Shown one piece after another: positions 1 to 8,879 of a stretch of 64,000 nucleotides of DNA. Each line of letters begins with the position of its first letter. Within the stretch, counting starts at the first letter, position 1. The translations under genes were made by a program, and so were the position numbers. The stretch comes from Roseibium aestuarii (GTDB taxonomy: Bacteria; Pseudomonadota; Alphaproteobacteria; Rhizobiales; Stappiaceae). The notes beneath the pieces were generated by a model that was not told where the DNA came from, did not search any database, and was given only the letters and a program-made list of their open reading frames with translations. Location of the stretch: contig NZ_VORA01000002.1 of the NCBI RefSeq assembly GCF_008477545.1, positions 310,001 to 374,000 of the forward strand. Direction: 5' to 3'.

Positions 1-518
1 CCAATGCAGGTCCGGTCGAACTGGACGGCCGCCGACACGCTGCGCAGGCGCTTGGGCTGGATCAGCGTTGCCGCCAGCACCGTACCCAGCGACCCGAGGA
101 TATGCAGCATGGCCAGGCCGTCACGGCCCGCTTCCACCGTGACACGGCCCCAGCCTTCCAGAAAATCGGCGAGGGAATAGCGCGGACGGTCCGGCTTGAA
201 GGCCGCCGGGTGATGCAGCTCGAGTTCGTGAAACAGGGTCTGCTGGTTCGCATCCATGCCGTCGATGACGACACGGCGCCCATCGAACTCCTGCGACCCG
301 CGATAGCGATGGATCACCCAGGCACCGCTCGTGTCCAGCCCTTCGAGGGAGGAGAGATCCAGATGCAGCGAGCCTTTGCCCGACGAGGCGCCGACAAGGG
401 CTGCTTCGCACTCGGTCAACCGGTTGACGACCCAGTCTCCGGACAGACGCAGGACCGCCTGGCCATCCTCATCGTCAACCCGGACCGCCGGTGCGGTGCT
501 GTTTTCCTTGAAGGCCAT
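1..518 (-). CDS. MlaE-type ABC transporter permease with N-terminal STAS domain (partial)
   Basis: Reading leftward from the ATG at 518 gives a protein starting MAFKENSTAPAVRV. It has a STAS-like domain in about the first 100 residues (LDLSSLEGLDTSGAWVIHR) and then the start of an MlaE permease region (DGLAMLHILGSLGTVLAATL). The gene runs off the left edge, so only about 172 codons are present. Alphaproteobacterial MlaE permeases often carry this STAS extension and act with an MlaF ATPase and an MCE protein in phospholipid traffic between the membranes. Partner genes, if present, lie outside the window. The family call rests on the domain order. Confidence 0.85.
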   Translation of the reverse strand, partial: MAFKENSTAPAVRVDDEDGQAVLRLSGDWVVNRLTECEAALVGASSGKGSLHLDLSSLEGLDTSGAWVIHRYRGSQEFDGRRVVIDGMDANQQTLFHELELHHPAAFKPDRPRYSLADFLEGWGRVTVEAGRDGLAMLHILGSLGTVLAATLIQPKRLRSVSAAVQFDRTCI

Positions 519-639
519 TGGGTGGAGGGTCCCGCCGCATCTCGTGAACGTGAACCTATACCTTGCCAAGGGGTTAATGGTCCAGACGGGAACCCCGATT
601 TCCCCCGATCCCGGGCCGGATGCCACGCCCCCCGGGCCT

Positions 640-1848
640 TCAACCGGCCCGGACGCTCCTTGCGCGCAAGAGCCCGAGAGCTGCAAGACCGACCGACCCC
701 GCCCCGGCGCAGCAGGCCATGATCCAGAAGGGATAGGCGGGAGAGAGTTCATAAAGCGGCCCGCTGATCGCCATGCCCACCGCCATCAGCACGCCCGAGG
801 ACGAGGCAAGCACCCCCTGCCCTGTCGCGGCCCAACGTTCCGGCACCATGGCCGCGATGAAGCGGACCGCCCCCACATGGGTCACGGCAAAGGTCAGCCC
901 ATGCAGGGCCTGCAAGGGCAGCATGAAGGCGAGATTGCCGCCGGACAGCGGAAACAGGGTCCAGCGCAGCACGGCAGCAACGGCTCCGAACTGCACCAGC
1001 GCCAGAGGTGATAGCCGCCCGCTCACGCGTCCGATGACAATAAAGACGCCGATTTCCACCGCCACGCCCACCGACCAGAGGACCCCGACGAACGTGTCCG
1101 GAATGCCGCTGCTGCGGAAGAACAGGCTGCTGTAACCGTAATAGGCCGCATGGGACCCCTCGATCAGCCCGAGGCAGACAAGGGCAACCAGAAAGGCCGG
1201 TTGCAGCAGGATGGAGGGCGCCCGCTCGCCCGTCTCAGCCGTCGGGCGGGTGTCTGCCGTCGCGCCGGCCCTCTCCCCGGCCTTGTCGGCAGCAGGTGCA
1301 GCCTGCGGCAGGGCGATGGCCATGAGTCCCGTCGCAACGAGCCCCGCCAGAACGCCCAGGCCGATGAAGGTGCCGCGCGCCAGCTGGACTATCGGTCCAC
1401 CGATGAGATTGGAAACGATGAAGGCGACGGAGCCCCAGAGGCGCATGCGGCCATAGTCGAGCCCGTGAGAGCGCACCGCGCTCATGGCATAGGCATCGCT
1501 CAAGGGCACGATCGGCGCCTGGAAGATGGTCAGCAGGGCGATCCCTGCGATCATGACTTCCAGCCGCTCTGTTGCGAGGAACAGGAGGACGCCTCCGGCC
1601 GCGATGAGCGAATAGAGGAAGATCGATCTGCGGCGCCGTCCGCTTCGGTCCGACAGGCCGCTCAGAACCGGGCTTGCGATAATGCGAAGGAGTGTCGTGC
1701 CGCCCAGAATGTAGCCGATCATCGCCGGATCGACCCCGCGCGCCTTCAGCACCAGCGGAAAGAAGGGCAGATAGAAGCCGAACCCGATGAAGTGACAGGC
1801 AAAAAGCCCGGAGATGCGGGGCCCCAATCCGAAACTGCCACGCAGCAT
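640..1848 (-). CDS. MFS transporter, MFS_1-like (HcaT/LacY-type fold)
   Basis: A 402-residue integral membrane protein with about 12 hydrophobic segments. The N-terminus (FGLGPRISGLFACHFIGFGFYLPFFPLVL) and a basic loop after TM2 (LSGLSDRSGRRRRSIF) match the MFS_1-like group that includes the phenylpropionate transporter HcaT. A charged, Ala-rich central loop at about residues 190-215 separates the two six-helix halves. The substrate cannot be read from the sequence. The ATG at 1848 is the likely start. The divergent cheZ gene begins 114 bases away. Confidence 0.85.
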   Translation of the reverse strand: MLRGSFGLGPRISGLFACHFIGFGFYLPFFPLVLKARGVDPAMIGYILGGTTLLRIIASPVLSGLSDRSGRRRRSIFLYSLIAAGGVLLFLATERLEVMIAGIALLTIFQAPIVPLSDAYAMSAVRSHGLDYGRMRLWGSVAFIVSNLIGGPIVQLARGTFIGLGVLAGLVATGLMAIALPQAAPAADKAGERAGATADTRPTAETGERAPSILLQPAFLVALVCLGLIEGSHAAYYGYSSLFFRSSGIPDTFVGVLWSVGVAVEIGVFIVIGRVSGRLSPLALVQFGAVAAVLRWTLFPLSGGNLAFMLPLQALHGLTFAVTHVGAVRFIAAMVPERWAATGQGVLASSSGVLMAVGMAISGPLYELSPAYPFWIMACCAGAGSVGLAALGLLRARSVRAG

Positions 1849-1962
1849 GCACCCGTCCTGTGTCCGCCTAAAGAGATGTTAAGAATTTCCGCGCTACGGT
1901 CACGATGACCTGTCGTGGAAGTACGGCAATGACCGCCGGACTGGCAAGCCGAGAAAGCCTCA

Positions 1963-3159
1963 ATGCAGACTGCAGAAGCCATCGACGATTCCCTGCCGCT
2001 CGACGAAGCCGAGTACCATACTCTGGAGCAGACGCTGCTGGAATCCCAGCGCGGACGTCGCTTTCTGAACGACTTTCTGAAGCGCAACAAGACGCCGGAA
2101 ACCCAGGAGATCCTGGCGGCGATCCAGCGCATGGAAAAGTCCATGTCCCGCAAGGCGCGGGTGCCGGATCTCGACCGCATCCGTCTCGACATTGCCGAGA
2201 TGCACGAGGCGATCGAGCGGACGAAGGGCGAGATTGCCAACATCAAGGCCGAGGAATCGGAAAGCAACCGCTTCGTTGATGCCTCCCACGAGCTGGACGC
2301 GATCATCACCCAGACCGAAGGCGCGACCCAGACCATCCTTGAAGCTGCCGAGCAGATTCAGGAACAGGCCTGGATCCTGCGTGAGGCCGGGGCTGATTCC
2401 GCCGTCTGCGACGAGATCGACGCCAAGTCGACCGAGATCTTCATGGCCTGCTCCTTCCAGGATCTGACCGGCCAGCGCACCAACAAGGTGGTGCAGGTGC
2501 TGCGGTATCTGGAGAGCCGCATCAACACGATGATCAACATCTGGGGCATCGAGGACGAGGAGGCCGCCACCGACATGGCGCCTGTCGACCTGCGCCCGGA
2601 TGCCCATCTGCTCAACGGCCCGCAGCGCGACGGACTGGGAACGTCCCAGTCGAACATCGACGATCTGCTGACCGGTGCCTCTCCCATGTCCGCAGAAGCA
2701 GAAGCCAACTTCGAGGCAATGGAAGCAGCTGTGGCGGCGGCTCCCGCTCCGGCGAAGGCCGCCCCCGCAAAGGCCGCAGCGCCGGCCCCGGCTGCCGCAG
2801 AGACCGTTTCCGCCGACTTCGACTTCGACGCCATCGAGGTCGACGACGAGGACATGGTCGCCGGTGCCGTCCTCGATGCAGATGACATCGACAAGCTCTT
2901 CGACACCGCCTCCGGCTCCAGTGCCGACGAGGGCGACGCCGACGACATGGCCTCTGCCGTGTCCGAGGAAGAAGACATTCCGGAATTTGTAGCCGACATG
3001 GACGTCCTCGACGAGGCCGCCATCGACAAGCTCTTCGATCAGGAAAGCGAGGCTGCAGCCGACGCGGACTGGGAAGCCCAGGAAGCCGAGGACATCGACG
3101 AGAACAGCGATCCGCTGAAGCAGCTCAGCGAAGCCGAGCGCCAGGCCCTCTTCAACTGA
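1963..3159 (+). CDS. cheZ: CheZ-family protein phosphatase (chemotaxis)
   Basis: A 398-residue protein. Residues 1-215 form a long helical region. Within it, ACSFQDLTGQRTNKVVQVL at about 162-180 contains the CheZ catalytic signature DLTGQ; D167 and Q171 correspond to E. coli D143 and Q147, which dephosphorylate CheY-P. After residue 215 comes an acidic, Ala/Pro-rich disordered tail carrying short amphipathic motifs: SQSNIDDLLTG (228-238), DDIDKLFD (307-314) and AAIDKLFD (352-359), ending LSEAERQALFN. The first resembles the CheY-binding N-terminus of FliM. The protein is about twice the length of E. coli CheZ. The gene sits convergently beside a chemoreceptor, supporting a chemotaxis role. 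Confidence 0.9.
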   Translation: MQTAEAIDDSLPLDEAEYHTLEQTLLESQRGRRFLNDFLKRNKTPETQEILAAIQRMEKSMSRKARVPDLDRIRLDIAEMHEAIERTKGEIANIKAEESESNRFVDASHELDAIITQTEGATQTILEAAEQIQEQAWILREAGADSAVCDEIDAKSTEIFMACSFQDLTGQRTNKVVQVLRYLESRINTMINIWGIEDEEAATDMAPVDLRPDAHLLNGPQRDGLGTSQSNIDDLLTGASPMSAEAEANFEAMEAAVAAAPAPAKAAPAKAAAPAPAAAETVSADFDFDAIEVDDEDMVAGAVLDADDIDKLFDTASGSSADEGDADDMASAVSEEEDIPEFVADMDVLDEAAIDKLFDQESEAAADADWEAQEAEDIDENSDPLKQLSEAERQALFN

Positions 3160-3194
3160 CGGCCTCGCGCCATACACAGTTCAATATGAAAACG

Positions 3195-3221
3195 GGCCGG
3201 AGATCTCCCTGGCCCTTTTTC
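3195..3221 (+). terminator. Rho-independent terminator after cheZ
   Basis: GGGCC-GGAGA faces TCTCC-CT-GGCCC and is followed by TTTTTC, 36 bases after the cheZ stop. It lies between cheZ and the convergent chemoreceptor gene. Confidence 0.75.
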
Positions 3222-3281
3222 TTGAAGTCCACTCCGGCCTCTCAACGGTGGCGCGACTGCCCGGAGAGGCGTGCCCCGCCG

Positions 3282-4610
3282 CTATCGGGCGAGCACCCGG
3301 TTGAAGAAGGTCTTGGCCTCACGGGTTAGCGTATCGGCCTGCTCCTGGAGATCCTTCGACATCAGGGAGATCTGGCTTGCGGACTGGTCTGCCTCGGCAA
3401 TGGAATTGCGGACGGAGGAGATGCCGGTCGTGAATTCCGAAGAGCTTTGCGCCGCCCTTTGCACGTTGTGAGAAATCTCGGAAGTTGCGGCGGTCTGCTG
3501 CTCGACCGCAGAGGCAATGTTCGTTGCAATCTCGGAGACCTTGTTGATGGTCTCCGTGATCTGTTCGATATCCGCGACCGACTGCTTGGTCGCCTGCTGG
3601 ATGTCGGCCACCTGCTGGGTGATCTCCTCCGTCGCGCGGGTGGTCTGGTTCGCCAGCTCCTTCACTTCGGCTGCCACCACTGCAAAGCCCTTGCCCATTT
3701 CCCCGGCGCGAGCCGCCTCGATGGTGGCGTTGAGCGCCAGCAGGTTGGTCTGTTCCGCGATCTCGGAAATCAGGCCGATGACGGAGCCGACCGTATCCGC
3801 CGCATTGGACAGGTTGCGCATGGAGGTATTCGTCTTCTGCGCACCTTCCACGGCCTTGCGGGCAATGTCGCTGGACATGCTGGCCTGGCGGCCGATCTCG
3901 GCAATGGCGCTGGTCATCTCCTCGGTCGCCGCCGCACTGTTGGACATGTTGCTGGCCGTATCCTGGCTGCCTTCGTCCATGGCCGTGACCCGGTGCTTCA
4001 CCTGGTCCGTCACCTCGCCAAGGCTCGCGGATGTGCCCGCCAGCTCCCGCGAGGCCGTGCCGAGGGAGCCCATCACCCCGTCCATCACCTTGTCGAAATC
4101 GGAGATCGCGGTGCGGATCTCCTGCTCGCGCGCATCCGCCTGACGCATCAGCTCGTCATGATAGGTGGACAGGGCAAGATCCATGTCGAGCATCGCCAGC
4201 TTGGCAACGATCTTCATGTCCCGCGCCATGCGCGGGCCAAAGAGGTTCTTGCGCCCGAGCGCCCCCGCCAGCCGGGTCATCACGAAGGAATAGCCGCCGA
4301 CATACCAGGTCGGGTGCAGGCCGATGCGCACATGCGCCAGACCGATGCGCGCCGAGTTCTCGAAATAGAGCTCGGACAGATCGGAGGTAAAGAGCTCTTC
4401 CCAATGATGGATCTGCGCCTTCACGAGGCTGGGCACCTTGTCGCCGATAAGCGCCGCAAGATAGGGCTTGGCCCTCATGTGGACGTAGAACTCGTCAAGG
4501 ATATCCGGCAGAAGCGGCTTCAAACGGGGCCACAGGGCTTTGGCGCATTGCAGGTCAAACGGTGTGATCTTGTAGAACTGGACCTGTTCGTCTCGCGTCA
4601 TCTTGGACAT
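3282..4610 (-). CDS. Globin-coupled methyl-accepting chemotaxis protein (HemAT-like aerotaxis receptor)
   Basis: A 442-residue soluble receptor without membrane segments. Residues 1-160 are a sensor globin: the stretch [16 protein letters not shown] carries the proximal haem ligand H93 and the WY-GGY signature of globin-coupled sensors. From about 190 to 442 it is a coiled-coil MCP signalling domain with the conserved hairpin tip ([20 protein letters not shown]) that contacts CheA/CheW. It should bind O2 in the cytoplasm and bias swimming. The start ATG at 4610 is preceded by a GGAGGAT Shine-Dalgarno sequence. It lies convergent to cheZ. No cheA, cheW or cheY is nearby. Confidence 0.95.
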   Translation of the reverse strand: MSKMTRDEQVQFYKITPFDLQCAKALWPRLKPLLPDILDEFYVHMRAKPYLAALIGDKVPSLVKAQIHHWEELFTSDLSELYFENSARIGLAHVRIGLHPTWYVGGYSFVMTRLAGALGRKNLFGPRMARDMKIVAKLAMLDMDLALSTYHDELMRQADAREQEIRTAISDFDKVMDGVMGSLGTASRELAGTSASLGEVTDQVKHRVTAMDEGSQDTASNMSNSAAATEEMTSAIAEIGRQASMSSDIARKAVEGAQKTNTSMRNLSNAADTVGSVIGLISEIAEQTNLLALNATIEAARAGEMGKGFAVVAAEVKELANQTTRATEEITQQVADIQQATKQSVADIEQITETINKVSEIATNIASAVEQQTAATSEISHNVQRAAQSSSEFTTGISSVRNSIAEADQSASQISLMSKDLQEQADTLTREAKTFFNRVLAR

Positions 4611-4707
4611 GGATCCTCCGGCACTGCCGAATCTCTGAATTCAAATCAAGATGACTATTTCCCGAATCCCTCAAGGAAGATTTAAACAAGCACGCATAAG
4701 TACTTAC

Positions 4708-4725
4708 ATTGTAAATACCTACAAT
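4708..4725. promoter_or_regulatory. Inverted repeat ATTGTA-N6-TACAAT upstream of the globin-coupled receptor
   Basis: A perfect 6-6-6 inverted repeat in an AT-rich stretch about 100 bases upstream of the receptor start and just beyond the 3' end of the dehydratase gene. The size and symmetry fit a dimeric regulator site, but the regulator is unknown and no promoter was proven. Confidence 0.4.
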
Positions 4726-4767
4726 AACAAATTATGAGAGGGCAGAATTGATCAAAAGATCAGGCGG

Positions 4768-5757
4768 TCAGAACGTAAGGCCGGTCAGCACCCGCAGGTC
4801 CAGATTGCCCCCGCTCAGCACCACCGCCGCGCACTTGCCACGCACATCCAGCTTGCCCGACAGGAGCGCGGCAAGGCCGATAGCTCCGCCCGGTTCCACC
4901 ACCAGCTTCAGCTCCTGGAAGGCGAAGCCGACGGCTGCCAGCGCTTCCGCGTCGGAGACCACCAGCGGCTCTCCCAGACGCCCGTCCCGCCGCAGACCGT
5001 TGAGAATGCCGAAGCCGATGTCGCCGGGTCGCTCGGTCATCACCGCATCGCAGATCGAACCGCTCAGCTTTTCGTTGGACACGGGCACGCCGGCCTCAAG
5101 CGAGCGCTTGTAGTCATCAAAGCCTTCCGGCTCCACAGTGTGGAAGCGGCTCTCGGGCAGCGCGTGCGACAGGGCCAGCGCGATCCCCGCCGACAGGCCG
5201 CCGCCGCCCGTGCAGGCGAGAACGGAGACGGGCTCAAGACCCAGGGCCTTCGCCTGATCGGCAATTTCCAGCCCCACCGTGCCCTGACCGGAGATGACGT
5301 CGGCATTTTCGAAGGGGTGAATGAAGCTGGCGCCGCTTTCGTCACAGATCGCCCGGGCGATCGCCACCCGGTCTTCGCTCACCCGGTCATAGGTGACGAC
5401 CTTCGCACCATATTCGGCCGTCCGCCGCAGCTTCACCTCCGGCGCATCTGCCGGCATGACGATGGTCGCGGGAACGCCGAAGATCCGCGCCGCAGCTGCG
5501 ACGCCTTGCGCATGGTTGCCCGACGAACAGGCCACGATCCCCCGGGCGCGACGCTCCTCGGGAATGCGGCGCACGGCCGTATAGGCCCCGCGGAACTTGA
5601 AGGAACCGGTGCGCTGGAGACACTCGGGCTTGATCAGGATGGTGCCGCCGGTCACCGCATCAAGGGCAGCCGAGCGCAGAAGCGGCGTTTCCACCCCGTG
5701 ACCCACCAGACCTTCACGAGCCTCGACAATCTCTTCCAGCCGCACAGTGTCGCTCAT
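4768..5757 (-). CDS. Threonine/serine dehydratase family, PLP-dependent
   Basis: A 329-residue fold-type II PLP enzyme. The motif GSFKFRGAY (PLP lysine about residue 53), SSGNHAQG (phosphate/carboxylate-binding loop), the glycine-rich CTGGGGLSAG and C-terminal LSGGN are all present. It probably deaminates threonine, serine or a hydroxy-amino acid analogue. There is no C-terminal ACT regulatory domain, so it resembles catabolic threonine dehydratases or the serine/threonine dehydratases of osmolyte pathways rather than IlvA. The ATG at 5757 was chosen because a GAGGG sits upstream; an in-frame extension to 5862 lacks these features. Exact substrate uncertain. Confidence 0.9.
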   Translation of the reverse strand: MSDTVRLEEIVEAREGLVGHGVETPLLRSAALDAVTGGTILIKPECLQRTGSFKFRGAYTAVRRIPEERRARGIVACSSGNHAQGVAAAARIFGVPATIVMPADAPEVKLRRTAEYGAKVVTYDRVSEDRVAIARAICDESGASFIHPFENADVISGQGTVGLEIADQAKALGLEPVSVLACTGGGGLSAGIALALSHALPESRFHTVEPEGFDDYKRSLEAGVPVSNEKLSGSICDAVMTERPGDIGFGILNGLRRDGRLGEPLVVSDAEALAAVGFAFQELKLVVEPGGAIGLAALLSGKLDVRGKCAAVVLSGGNLDLRVLTGLTF

Positions 5758-5923
5758 GGCGCATCCCTCGTTCGCTTGATGTGGGGGCAGGAAAAGGGGC
5801 AGGCGCGCCCCGCCCCCGAAAGGCAAGGAGCGCAGGATAAGCGAGCGGCGGGACCTTGGCAAAGGTCCGCAATCGATCAGGCAGGCTTATGAACCGGAAC
5901 CATGCAACCGGCAGGGCGCGGAC

Positions 5924-7000
5924 CTACAGATCCGCCCCCGTCGGCGCAGTCACGCCTTGCGCATCCGGCGCGCGGCGGATGCCGGCCTTGATGTCGTGGG
6001 CCCGATTGGCATTGTCGAGAAACTGCCGCGCACTGGCCGCCCAGGTGTAATTGAGGGCTATGGCCCGGCAATGTTCGCGCGGAATGTCGAGGGCGGCAAG
6101 ACAGGCCTCGCGCAGATCATCGGAGAGCACCCCTGCCCCCGTATCGCCGATCACGTCGAGCGGACCCATGACCGGGAAGGCCGCGACCGGCACGCCGCAG
6201 GCCAGCGCCTCGAGCAGCACATTGCCGAACGTGTCCGTCAGCGAAGGGAAGACAAAGACATCCGCCGAGGCATAGTGGCGCGCCAGATCCTCACCCACCT
6301 TGGGGCCTGTGAAGTGCACGTCCGGATAGGCCCGCTTCAGGCTCTCCAGCTGCGGCCCGCCCCCGACAACCACCTTGGTGCCCGGCAGGTCGAGATCGAG
6401 AAAAGCCTCGATGTTCTTTTCAACCGCGACCCGGCCCACATTCATGAAGATCGGACCCTTCAGATCCTTCGGCAGGACGGATCCCTCGTGCGGGCGGAAG
6501 ACCTCCTCATCCACCCCGCGCGACCAGCGCATCAGATGGGTGAACCCGCGGGCGGCAAGATCGCTTTCCAGCGTGCCGGTGGCCACCATGCAGCCCTGAC
6601 CCGAATTGTGGAAGCGGCGCAGCCAGGCATAGGACCAGTCGAGCGGAACGGGCAGCCGTGCCGAGAGATATTCGGGAAAGCGCGTGTGGTAGCTCGTGGT
6701 GAAGGCCTCGCCGCGCGATTTGGCGACACTGGCCGCCAGGAGCCCCAACGGCCCTTCCGTGGCGATATGCAGGTGCTCGCAGGCAAACCGGTCAATGGCC
6801 CGCCGCACCATGCCCCGGTGGGCAAGCGACAGGCGGATCTCCGGATAGGTCGGGCACGGCAGGGTGTAGAAGGCCCCCGGCGTCAGGAACTCGACCCGAA
6901 CCCCCATGCGCACCAGTTCCTGAGCCGTCCGCTCAAGCGAGCGCACCACCCCATTGATCTGCGGGTGCCAGGCATCCGTGACGATGAGGATCGAGCTCAT
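5924..7000 (-). CDS. Glycosyltransferase family 4 (GT-B, MgtA-like)
   Basis: A 358-residue GT-B glycosyltransferase. It starts SSILIVTDAWHPQINGVVRSL, typical of the GDP-mannose-dependent alpha-mannosyltransferase group. The C-terminal donor domain has NVGRVAVEKNIEAFL and the SLTDTFGNVLLEALACGVPVAAF segment with the EX7E arrangement. It shares a 4-base ATGA overlap with the upstream phosphoesterase gene, so the two are translationally coupled. The pairing with an LpxH-like enzyme suggests a role in glycolipid or envelope sugar synthesis. Donor and acceptor cannot be assigned. Confidence 0.9.
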   Translation of the reverse strand: MSSILIVTDAWHPQINGVVRSLERTAQELVRMGVRVEFLTPGAFYTLPCPTYPEIRLSLAHRGMVRRAIDRFACEHLHIATEGPLGLLAASVAKSRGEAFTTSYHTRFPEYLSARLPVPLDWSYAWLRRFHNSGQGCMVATGTLESDLAARGFTHLMRWSRGVDEEVFRPHEGSVLPKDLKGPIFMNVGRVAVEKNIEAFLDLDLPGTKVVVGGGPQLESLKRAYPDVHFTGPKVGEDLARHYASADVFVFPSLTDTFGNVLLEALACGVPVAAFPVMGPLDVIGDTGAGVLSDDLREACLAALDIPREHCRAIALNYTWAASARQFLDNANRAHDIKAGIRRAPDAQGVTAPTGADL

Positions 7001-7797
7001 GCGGCAACCGGCTGGGCTTTGGCCTCGTCCACCTCGATCACCTGAGCTGGGCGCGTCCAGCGGATCACCTCGAAGGTGCCATCGTGATGCTCGGCCACCG
7101 CCGTGCAGCTTTCCACCCAGTCGCCGGTGTTGATGTAGTGAATGCCGTTCATCATCTGATCGGCCGCATGGTGGATGTGACCGCAGATCACCCCGTCCAC
7201 CCCCTGTCGCCGGGCCTCGTCGGAAAGGGTTTCCTCGAACCGCCCGATGAAGCTGACCGCGTTCTTGACCTTGAGCTTCGCCCAGGCGGACAGGGACCAG
7301 TAGGTCAGACCCAGACGGCGGCGCGCCACGTTCATCCAGGTGTTCAGCCCCAGCGCCGTCTCGTAGGCCTTGTCGCCGAAGAAGGCGAGCCACTTGGCGT
7401 GGCGGATGACCACGTCGAACTGGTCACCATGGATGACGAGATAGCGGCGGCCGTCCGCGCTCTCGTGGACGATGCTATCCACCACCTCGACACCCCCGAA
7501 ATGGGTGCCGAGGAAGTCGCGCAGGAATTCGTCGTGATTGCCCGGAATATAGACGACGCGTGCGCCCTTGCGCCCCTTGCGCAGGATCTTCTGCACCACG
7601 TCATTATGGGCCTGCGGCCAGTACCAGGCCCGCTTCAGGCGCCAGCCATCCACGATGTCCCCCACCAGATAGACAGTCTCCGCCTCGTTCTGCTTGAGAA
7701 AGTCGAGCAGAAGGTCAGCCTGGCACCCGCGGGTTCCAAGATGAACGTCGGACAGAAACAGTGCTCGATAGTGATGGACTTTCGCTTCCTGCGCCAT
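6997..7797 (-). CDS. UDP-2,3-diacylglucosamine diphosphatase-like metallophosphoesterase (LpxH family)
   Basis: A 266-residue calcineurin-type phosphoesterase of the COG2908 group. Metal-site motifs are in order: LSDVHLG (about 15-21), GDIVDGW, PGNHDEF, HGDQFD and GHIHHA. LpxH hydrolyses UDP-2,3-diacylglucosamine to lipid X in lipid A synthesis. This alphaproteobacterial branch is often beside a glycosyltransferase, as here, and may act on another nucleotide-lipid or phospholipid. The ATG at 7797 follows a GGAGAAGAT sequence. Its stop overlaps the glycosyltransferase start by 4 bases. Confidence 0.85.
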   Translation of the reverse strand: MAQEAKVHHYRALFLSDVHLGTRGCQADLLLDFLKQNEAETVYLVGDIVDGWRLKRAWYWPQAHNDVVQKILRKGRKGARVVYIPGNHDEFLRDFLGTHFGGVEVVDSIVHESADGRRYLVIHGDQFDVVIRHAKWLAFFGDKAYETALGLNTWMNVARRRLGLTYWSLSAWAKLKVKNAVSFIGRFEETLSDEARRQGVDGVICGHIHHAADQMMNGIHYINTGDWVESCTAVAEHHDGTFEVIRWTRPAQVIEVDEAKAQPVAA

Positions 7798-8007
7798 GGA
7801 TCTTCTCCAAGTCGATCTGTTGCATGGCTATAGACGCGATTCAGGTTGCACTATTATGACAGCGTAGGATCCCGAGGCGGCAAATGGCGGAAATCCGCCA
7901 CCATCCGCGCCATCTCCCGGCAGATTTGCCCTCGCCCTGCCGTTCGGTCTATCACCAAGCCAGCTGCCCGGCCGGGCAGAGCTCACCCATCGGGAGATCA
8001 CGGGAAC

Positions 8008-8787
8008 ATGGATCTTGGACTGAAGGGCCGGAAGGCCATTGTCTGCGCCTCCAGCCGCGGCCTCGGCAAGGGCTGCGCCATGGCGCTGGCCGAAGCCGGT
8101 TGCGATCTGGTCATCAACGGTCGCGACGGCGAGACCCTTGCGGCGACGGCCCGCGAGATCGAGCAACGCTTCAGCGTCTCTATCACGGCCGTTGCCGCCG
8201 ACGTCTCCACCGCAGAGGGCCAGAAGGCCCTTCTGGCCGCCTGCCCGGCACCGGACATTCTGGTGAACAACAACGGCGGCCCGGCGCGGCGCGACTACAC
8301 AGAACTGACCCGCGAGGCCATGCTTGACGGGGTGGTGCAGAACATGGTCACGCCCGTCGAGCTGATCCAGGCCGTTCTGCCTGCCATGATGGAGCGCGGT
8401 TTCGGGCGTATCGTCAACATCACATCGCTCTCGGTGAAGATGCCGATCGAGGGGCTGGATCTCTCCTCCGGCGCCCGCGCCGGCCTGACGGCCTTCCTCG
8501 CCGGTGTCGCCCGCCAGATCGCCGGTTCCGGCGTCACCATCAACAACCTGCTGCCGGGCAAGATGGACACGGACCGGCTGAAGGGCGGCTTCGAGCGCGC
8601 CGCCAGCCTGAGCGGCCGCAGCGTGGACGACGTCAAGGCCGCGCAGGCCCGCGAGATCCCCGCCGGACGCTTTGGCACGGCCGAGGAATTCGGCCAGACC
8701 TGCGCCTTCCTCTGCTCCACCCATGCGGGCTACATGACCGGCCAGAACATCCTGCTCGACGGCGGCCTCTATCCGGCAGCCTTCTGA
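8008..8787 (+). CDS. SDR-fold protein, 3-oxoacyl-ACP reductase-like, with altered catalytic site
   Basis: A 259-residue short-chain dehydrogenase/reductase fold. The cofactor loop ASSRGLGKG (about 14-22) and the ILVNNNGGP motif are clear, and the serine region reads NITSLSVKMP. Where classical SDRs have YxxxK, this protein reads LDLSSGARAGLTAF, so both catalytic Tyr and Lys are absent. The C-terminal DGG follows the usual pattern. It belongs to the FabG-like subgroup in which the active site is not conserved. It may bind NAD(P)H without classical reductase chemistry. The ATG at 8008 starts just before the Rossmann strand. Confidence 0.85.
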   Translation: MDLGLKGRKAIVCASSRGLGKGCAMALAEAGCDLVINGRDGETLAATAREIEQRFSVSITAVAADVSTAEGQKALLAACPAPDILVNNNGGPARRDYTELTREAMLDGVVQNMVTPVELIQAVLPAMMERGFGRIVNITSLSVKMPIEGLDLSSGARAGLTAFLAGVARQIAGSGVTINNLLPGKMDTDRLKGGFERAASLSGRSVDDVKAAQAREIPAGRFGTAEEFGQTCAFLCSTHAGYMTGQNILLDGGLYPAAF

Positions 8788-8822
8788 GAGGAAGCACGCA
8801 AGGCTTGAGCCCCCAAATACAA

Positions 8823-8851
8823 AAGACCCCGCGTCGATGACGCGGGGTCTT
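8823..8851. terminator. Bidirectional terminator between the SDR gene and the fadL-like gene
   Basis: A 13-base-pair perfect stem, AAGACCCCGCGTC and its complement, around a GAT loop. It lies between two convergent genes and has A/T flanks on both sides. Confidence 0.8.
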
Positions 8852-8879
8852 GTCGTTTCAGACCGTCAGGCCGATGCGC

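Noticed and set aside
3447-4685. Long open frame antisense to the globin-coupled chemoreceptor
   Set aside because: The chemoreceptor gene is unambiguous; the antisense frame is Arg/His/Gly-rich noise of high-GC DNA.
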